DNA from: Salegentibacter sp.
Lineage (GTDB): Bacteria; Bacteroidota; Bacteroidia; Flavobacteriales; Flavobacteriaceae
Length of the DNA: 10,455 nt
Assembly (NCBI GenBank): GCA_024635815.1
Contig: JAGXIG010000083.1
Location: 1-10,455 of the forward strand
Reading direction: 5' to 3'
In this document: piece by piece, positions 6,829-10,455 of the stretch
How positions within the stretch are numbered: position 1 is the stretch's first letter
Layout of the letters: each line of letters opens with the position of its first letter
Translations under genes and position numbers: made by a program
Notes under the pieces: generated by a model
The model's input: only the letters and a program-made list of their open reading frames with translations
Told to the model about the DNA's origin: nothing
Databases searched by the model: none

Positions 6829-7023
6829 ATGAACATCATTTACCTCTTACTTGCTTTAAGTGTTCTGGTAGCCCTCATCTTCTTTATCGCCTTTATTTTT
6901 TCAGTTAAAAAAGGACAATATGATGATGTGTATACACCTTCGGTAAGGATGCTTTTTGATGATGAATTAGTTAAAGAGAAATCAGATAAATCCAAATCCA
7001 CCAAAAACAAGAAATCTAATTAA
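6829..7023 (+). CDS. ccoS: cbb3-type cytochrome oxidase assembly protein CcoS
   Basis: CcoS is a small inner-membrane protein required for placing haem and copper in the cbb3 oxidase. The ATG at 6829 gives a 64-aa protein: one membrane helix (about 3-26), then SVKKGQYDD with the family's short post-helix segment, a conserved-looking [11 protein letters not shown], and a highly charged Lys/Ser tail (50-64). An in-frame TTG at 6808 would add seven residues but lies within the TAnnTTTG promoter-like box, so the ATG is preferred. No Shine-Dalgarno sequence is visible. The stop is 2 nt before the ccoNO start, which implies tight co-transcription. Confidence 0.9.
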   Translation: MNIIYLLLALSVLVALIFFIAFIFSVKKGQYDDVYTPSVRMLFDDELVKEKSDKSKSTKNKKSN

Positions 7024-7025
7024 CT

Positions 7026-9227
7026 ATGGAAGTAGAACAGTTTCATTACGATAACAAGATCGTGAAAAAGTTTACTATGGCTACCCTTTTCTGGGGTATA
7101 GTAGGTATGAGTGTAGGGCTGTTGCTCGCCTTTATGTTTTTGTTCCCTAATATAACCGATGGAATTCCATGGTTAAGTTTTGGTCGTTTAAGGCCTTTAC
7201 ATACCAATGCGGTGATCTTTGCTTTTGTTGGAAACGCGATTTTTGCAGGGGTGTACTACTCTACCCAACGTTTGCTTAAAGCCCGAATGTATAGCGATTT
7301 CTTAAGTAATTTTAACTTTTGGGGCTGGCAGGCTATTATTGTGGCCGCAGCGATCACCCTTCCAATGGGTTTTACCAGTTCTAAAGAATATGCTGAACTG
7401 GAATGGCCAATAGATATTGCCATTGCTTTGGTTTGGGTAGCTTTTGGAGCCAACCTTATCGGTACGATGATCAAAAGAAGGCAGCGTCACTTATATGTAG
7501 CGATTTGGTTCTACCTCGCCACATTCGTAACCGTAGCCGTTCTTCATATTGTTAACAATATTGAAATTCCAGTTACTGCCTTTAAAAGTTACTCCGTTTA
7601 TTCAGGAGTTCAGGATGCTTTGGTACAGTGGTGGTACGGGCATAATGCGGTAGCTTTTTTCCTTACTACGCCTTTCTTAGGTTTAATGTATTATTTTGTC
7701 CCAAAAGCGGCGAACAGGCCGGTATATTCTTATAGACTTTCGATTATTCACTTTTGGTCGCTAATCTTTATTTACATCTGGGCTGGACCTCACCACTTAT
7801 TGTATTCAACTTTACCTGACTGGGCACAAAACCTTGGGGTAGCTTTTTCTGTAATGTTATTGTTCCCTTCCTGGGGAGGGATGATCAACGGACTTTTAAC
7901 CCTGCGTGGTGCCTGGGATAAAGTACGAACCGATCCTGTTCTTAAATTTTTCGTGGTGGCTATTACCGGTTACGGGATGGCAACTTTTGAAGGTCCAATG
8001 CTTTCCCTAAAAAACGTAAATGCCATCGCGCATTTTAGCGACTGGATTATCGCTCACGTACACGTTGGCGCTTTAGCCTGGAATGGTTTCTTAACTTTTG
8101 GAATGGTTTATTGGTTAGTACCACGATTGTTCAAAACCACCCTGTATTCAGTAAAATTAGCCAATGCGCATTTCTGGATAGGAACTTTAGGAATTATCAT
8201 TTACACCTTACCAATGTACGTTGCAGGATTCGTTCAGGCTTCTATGTGGAAACAATTTAATCCTGACGGGACTCTTACCTACGGAAACTTCTTAGAGACC
8301 GTAACTTCTATTATGCCAATGTATTGGATGCGGGCGATTGGAGGAAGCTTATATATAGTAGGTGCATTTATATTACTTTATAATATTGTAAAAACTGTTA
8401 GACAGGGAAGTGAAGTTGAAGATGAATTAGCTGAATCAGCTCCGCTTCAAAAGGTAACACGAAAAAGAACCTCGGGTGAGGCTTATCACTCCTGGTTAGA
8501 AAGAAGACCGGTAAAACTTACCATTTTCGCCACTATCGCCATTTTAATTGGCGGGATAGTACAAATTGTTCCTTCATTGATGGTAGATGAGTATGTACCG
8601 GTGATTTCCAGTGTAAAACCTTACACTCCTTTGGAACTTGAAGGCCGGGATATTTATATACGTGAAGGTTGCGTTGGCTGCCACTCACAAATGATTAGGC
8701 CCTTTAGAAGTGAAGTAGAACGCTATGGCGAATATTCTAAAGCCGGGGAATATGTATATGATTATCCTTTCCTCTGGGGAAGTAAACGAACCGGCCCCGA
8801 TTTGATGCGGGTAGGCGGGAAGTATTCTGATAACTGGCACCTTAACCATATGTACGACCCGCAGAGTACTTCTTCAGGTTCTATCATGCCGTCTTACAAA
8901 TGGATAATTACCGATGAACTTGATAAAAGCGATACCGAAGATAAAATGGAAGCCCTTAGCAGCCTGGGAGTTCCCTACACTTTAGAGGAAATAGAAAACG
9001 CGCAACAATGGATGACAGAACAGGGAACTCAAATTGAGAAAAATCTTTATGCAGATCCTGATTTCGTTAAAACCTATGAAGCTGAAAAAGAATTTGCAGC
9101 GCAAAACGGTACCGAATTCGTAGAAATGCGAAACCGGGAAATTGTAGCCCTTATCGCCTACTTACAGCGACTGGGAACCGATATTAAGGCCAAGGATGTA
9201 GAAGTTTCAACCACTAAAACCAACTAA
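7026..9227 (+). CDS. ccoNO: Fused cbb3 cytochrome c oxidase subunits I and II (CcoN-CcoO)
   Basis: This is the catalytic protein of the oxidase, reducing O2 to water in the inner membrane. Residues 1 to about 470 are CcoN, with about 12 helices and every expected ligand: H59 and H346 for low-spin haem b; H206, H256 and H257 for CuB; H344 for haem b3; and Y250 as the likely cross-linked tyrosine. These positions run one residue behind the P. stutzeri numbering (H60, H207, H257/H258, H345, H347, Y251). After a charged linker (about 461-495), the CcoO part has a membrane anchor (about 497-520) and a periplasmic monohaem cytochrome c with CVGCH (549-553), GPDL at 590-593, and M621 as the likely axial methionine. 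CcoN and CcoO are separate in proteobacteria; the fusion is usual in Bacteroidetes, not a sequencing artefact. Confidence 0.95.
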   Translation: MEVEQFHYDNKIVKKFTMATLFWGIVGMSVGLLLAFMFLFPNITDGIPWLSFGRLRPLHTNAVIFAFVGNAIFAGVYYSTQRLLKARMYSDFLSNFNFWGWQAIIVAAAITLPMGFTSSKEYAELEWPIDIAIALVWVAFGANLIGTMIKRRQRHLYVAIWFYLATFVTVAVLHIVNNIEIPVTAFKSYSVYSGVQDALVQWWYGHNAVAFFLTTPFLGLMYYFVPKAANRPVYSYRLSIIHFWSLIFIYIWAGPHHLLYSTLPDWAQNLGVAFSVMLLFPSWGGMINGLLTLRGAWDKVRTDPVLKFFVVAITGYGMATFEGPMLSLKNVNAIAHFSDWIIAHVHVGALAWNGFLTFGMVYWLVPRLFKTTLYSVKLANAHFWIGTLGIIIYTLPMYVAGFVQASMWKQFNPDGTLTYGNFLETVTSIMPMYWMRAIGGSLYIVGAFILLYNIVKTVRQGSEVEDELAESAPLQKVTRKRTSGEAYHSWLERRPVKLTIFATIAILIGGIVQIVPSLMVDEYVPVISSVKPYTPLELEGRDIYIREGCVGCHSQMIRPFRSEVERYGEYSKAGEYVYDYPFLWGSKRTGPDLMRVGGKYSDNWHLNHMYDPQSTSSGSIMPSYKWIITDELDKSDTEDKMEALSSLGVPYTLEEIENAQQWMTEQGTQIEKNLYADPDFVKTYEAEKEFAAQNGTEFVEMRNREIVALIAYLQRLGTDIKAKDVEVSTTKTN

Positions 9228-9229
9228 GC

Positions 9230-9418
9230 ATGTTTAAATTCGTAAGAGGTCATATGGAAAGTATAGACGGCGTAATGATTTACCCCCTAATTTCCCTGCT
9301 CATTTTTTTCATCTTTTTTGTAGTGCTTTTTCTGTGGGTAATTACCGCAAAAAAGAAAGATATAGATGAGGTAAGTAAATTACCCTTAGATAATAACCCG
9401 GAAAATCAGGAATTATGA
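9230..9418 (+). CDS. ccoQ: cbb3 oxidase accessory subunit CcoQ
   Basis: CcoQ (FixQ) is a single-helix subunit that stabilises the assembled cbb3 complex, particularly the CcoP interaction. The 62-aa protein has a short N-terminal stretch, MFKFVRGHMESIDG, one strongly hydrophobic helix (about 17-40), and a charged cytoplasmic tail starting AKKKDIDE. An alternative ATG at residue 9 exists, but the first ATG sits 2 nt after the ccoNO stop and gives the length I expect for Bacteroidetes CcoQ. Its stop overlaps the ccoP start by 4 nt (ATGA at 9415-9418), which implies translational coupling. The position between ccoNO and ccoP supports the call more than the sequence alone. Confidence 0.88.
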   Translation: MFKFVRGHMESIDGVMIYPLISLLIFFIFFVVLFLWVITAKKKDIDEVSKLPLDNNPENQEL

Positions 9419-10296
9419 AAACTACAGCCTATTTAAGAATTGCAGGATTTATAATTCTTGCTCTGGTTTTAATTGAACTTACGGTTGAAACAGAAAGCGG
9501 TTGGGCAATTGAACAATATCCAGTTATTTGGTGGATTCTTGCGGTTGTACTTGTTGTCGCCGTAGCTATAGAAGTTTCTATTTCAGCTTTGGAGAATATG
9601 GTTTTCAGAAGTTTAAAACCTGATGCACAGGAACGCTATACCAGGATTAAAGCTGAAAATACTGAAAAACAGTTTTCTGGTCTAAGAAATTTCTACAAGA
9701 AGATGCTGACTCAAAAACCTGTAGAGAAGGAAGAAGAAATTCTTTTAGATCACAATTACGATGGCATCAAAGAACTGGATAACGACCTTCCAGCTTGGTG
9801 GCTTTATGGTTTTTACATCAGTATTGTATTTGCCTTTGTTTATATGGCTTACTACCACATTTTTGATGGGGAAACCCAACGCGAAGAGTACTTGGCTGAA
9901 GTTGCCCAGGCAGAAGAAGAAGTTGAAGCTTATAAAGCTGAAAACCCGGACCTAATAGATGCTTCTTCTGTTGAGCTATTAACCGAAGCTTCCGATTTAG
10001 AAGCCGGGGAAAGTATTTATATGGCCAGCTGTATGGCCTGTCACCGTGCCGATGGAGGTGGTGCTATTGGTCCAAACCTCACCGATGAACATTGGATTTT
10101 AGGAGGCGGAATTAGCAATGTTTTTCAAACAATTTCTGAAGGAGGCCGTGACGGAAAAGGCATGGTAGCCTGGAAATCTGAATTAAACGCTCAGGAAATT
10201 GCACAGGTGGCCAGCTACGTTTTAAGTCTTGAGGGAACCAACCCGGCCGATCCAAAAGCGCCCGAAGGTGATGTTTGGGAAGCGGAATCAGAATAA
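9415..10296 (+). CDS. ccoP: cbb3 oxidase c-type cytochrome subunit CcoP (single haem)
   Basis: CcoP passes electrons from soluble donors into the oxidase. The 293-aa protein has two N-terminal membrane helices (about 7-22 and 36-55), a charged cytoplasmic stretch, and the conserved DGIKELDNDLPAWWLYGFY motif (116-134) leading into a third helix (about 129-149) that anchors the periplasmic part. An acidic coiled-coil-like segment (about 155-180) precedes one cytochrome c domain with CMACH at 206-210, GPNL at 219-222, and M250 as the likely axial ligand. Proteobacterial CcoP has two CxxCH motifs; only one is present here, and there is no second degenerate copy in the remaining sequence. One-haem CcoP with additional N-terminal helices is known from Bacteroidetes. 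It overlaps ccoQ by 4 nt. Confidence 0.93.
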   Translation: MKTTAYLRIAGFIILALVLIELTVETESGWAIEQYPVIWWILAVVLVVAVAIEVSISALENMVFRSLKPDAQERYTRIKAENTEKQFSGLRNFYKKMLTQKPVEKEEEILLDHNYDGIKELDNDLPAWWLYGFYISIVFAFVYMAYYHIFDGETQREEYLAEVAQAEEEVEAYKAENPDLIDASSVELLTEASDLEAGESIYMASCMACHRADGGGAIGPNLTDEHWILGGGISNVFQTISEGGRDGKGMVAWKSELNAQEIAQVASYVLSLEGTNPADPKAPEGDVWEAESE

Positions 10297-10320
10297 TCTA
10301 AATTTTAAGGACTAAAGGTT

Positions 10321-10455
10321 TTGGATAATAAAGAAAAATTCAGGGATAAGATTGCCACGGCAGACGACGAGGGTAAGAGATTATGGGTTTTTCCGAAGAA
10401 ACCTTCAGGGAGATTTTATGAGTATAGAAAATATGTAAGTTATGTTTTACTAGTA
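10321..10455 (+). CDS. ccoG: CcoG-type cytochrome oxidase accessory protein, N-terminal part (cut by window edge)
   Basis: The reading frame is open from an in-frame TAA at 10306-10308 to the right edge and gives 45 residues. There is no ATG or GTG in the fragment; the only plausible start is TTG at 10321, giving (M)DNKEKFRDK. AAGGA at 10307-10311, nine bases upstream, is an unusually good ribosome binding site for this phylum and supports that start. The segment GKRLWVFPKKPSGRFYEYRK followed by a hydrophobic stretch is typical of the N-terminus of CcoG (FixG/RdxA), a membrane protein with ferredoxin-like 4Fe-4S clusters that handles copper during cbb3 assembly. The cluster cysteines lie outside the window. 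Position 24 bp after ccoP agrees; ccoH usually follows. Confidence 0.85.
   Translation, partial: MDNKEKFRDKIATADDEGKRLWVFPKKPSGRFYEYRKYVSYVLLV

Noticed and set aside
7026..9227. Possible missing stop or sequencing error joining ccoN and ccoO
   Set aside because: The fused arrangement is normal in Bacteroidetes; both halves are complete and joined by a plausible charged linker.
1..10455. CRISPR arrays, tRNA or rRNA genes, riboswitches
   Set aside because: No regularly spaced repeats, cloverleaf-like genes or known riboswitch cores were seen; intergenic regions are short (at most 185 bp).

Overview
The window looks like chromosomal DNA of a Bacteroidetes bacterium, most likely a flavobacterium (Flavobacteriaceae, marine type; a genus cannot be fixed from this sequence). 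The signs are the AT-rich composition, almost no Shine-Dalgarno sequences, promoter-like boxes resembling the Bacteroidetes consensus TTG-N17-23-TAnnTTTG, and a cbb3 oxidase locus of the Bacteroidetes kind: a fused CcoN/CcoO protein, a one-heme CcoP, and the order ccoI-ccoS-ccoNO-ccoQ-ccoP-ccoG.

Layout. The left edge (1 to about 110) appears to hold the first 11 codons of an IS200/IS605-type transposase gene (minus strand, running off the window) with a folded left-end sequence behind it. A perfect 14-bp inverted repeat follows at 122-154; it is probably an interspersed REP-like palindrome that also serves as a transcription terminator. Next comes a minus-strand group read from right to left: corA (Mg2+/Co2+ channel), an exported lactonase-fold beta-propeller protein 13 bp downstream, and a small unrecognised lipoprotein. 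A divergent intergenic region (2780-2964) separates corA from plus-strand genes: nhaA (Na+/H+ antiporter), then the cbb3 cytochrome c oxidase locus, which runs to the right edge and ends inside ccoG.

How the cbb3 genes work together. CcoI is the copper-exporting P-type ATPase and CcoS the small assembly factor needed to load cofactors. CcoNO carries the haem b/b3-CuB catalytic core and one haem c. CcoQ is the single-helix accessory subunit, CcoP the second c-type cytochrome subunit, and CcoG a ferredoxin-like copper-handling assembly protein. Together they give a high-affinity terminal oxidase for low oxygen.

The most interesting signal is regulatory. Two FNR-type dyads with the same half-sites (CTGAT-N4-ATCAT) lie upstream of ccoI and of ccoS. 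Both end exactly 48 nt before the start codon. Both have a TTTGC promoter-like box at exactly the same offset, in a position that suits class II activation. The second dyad overlaps the stop codon of ccoI. This suggests that the assembly ATPase and the structural genes each have their own oxygen-responsive promoter. The genes themselves belong to well-known families; no wholly new system was seen.
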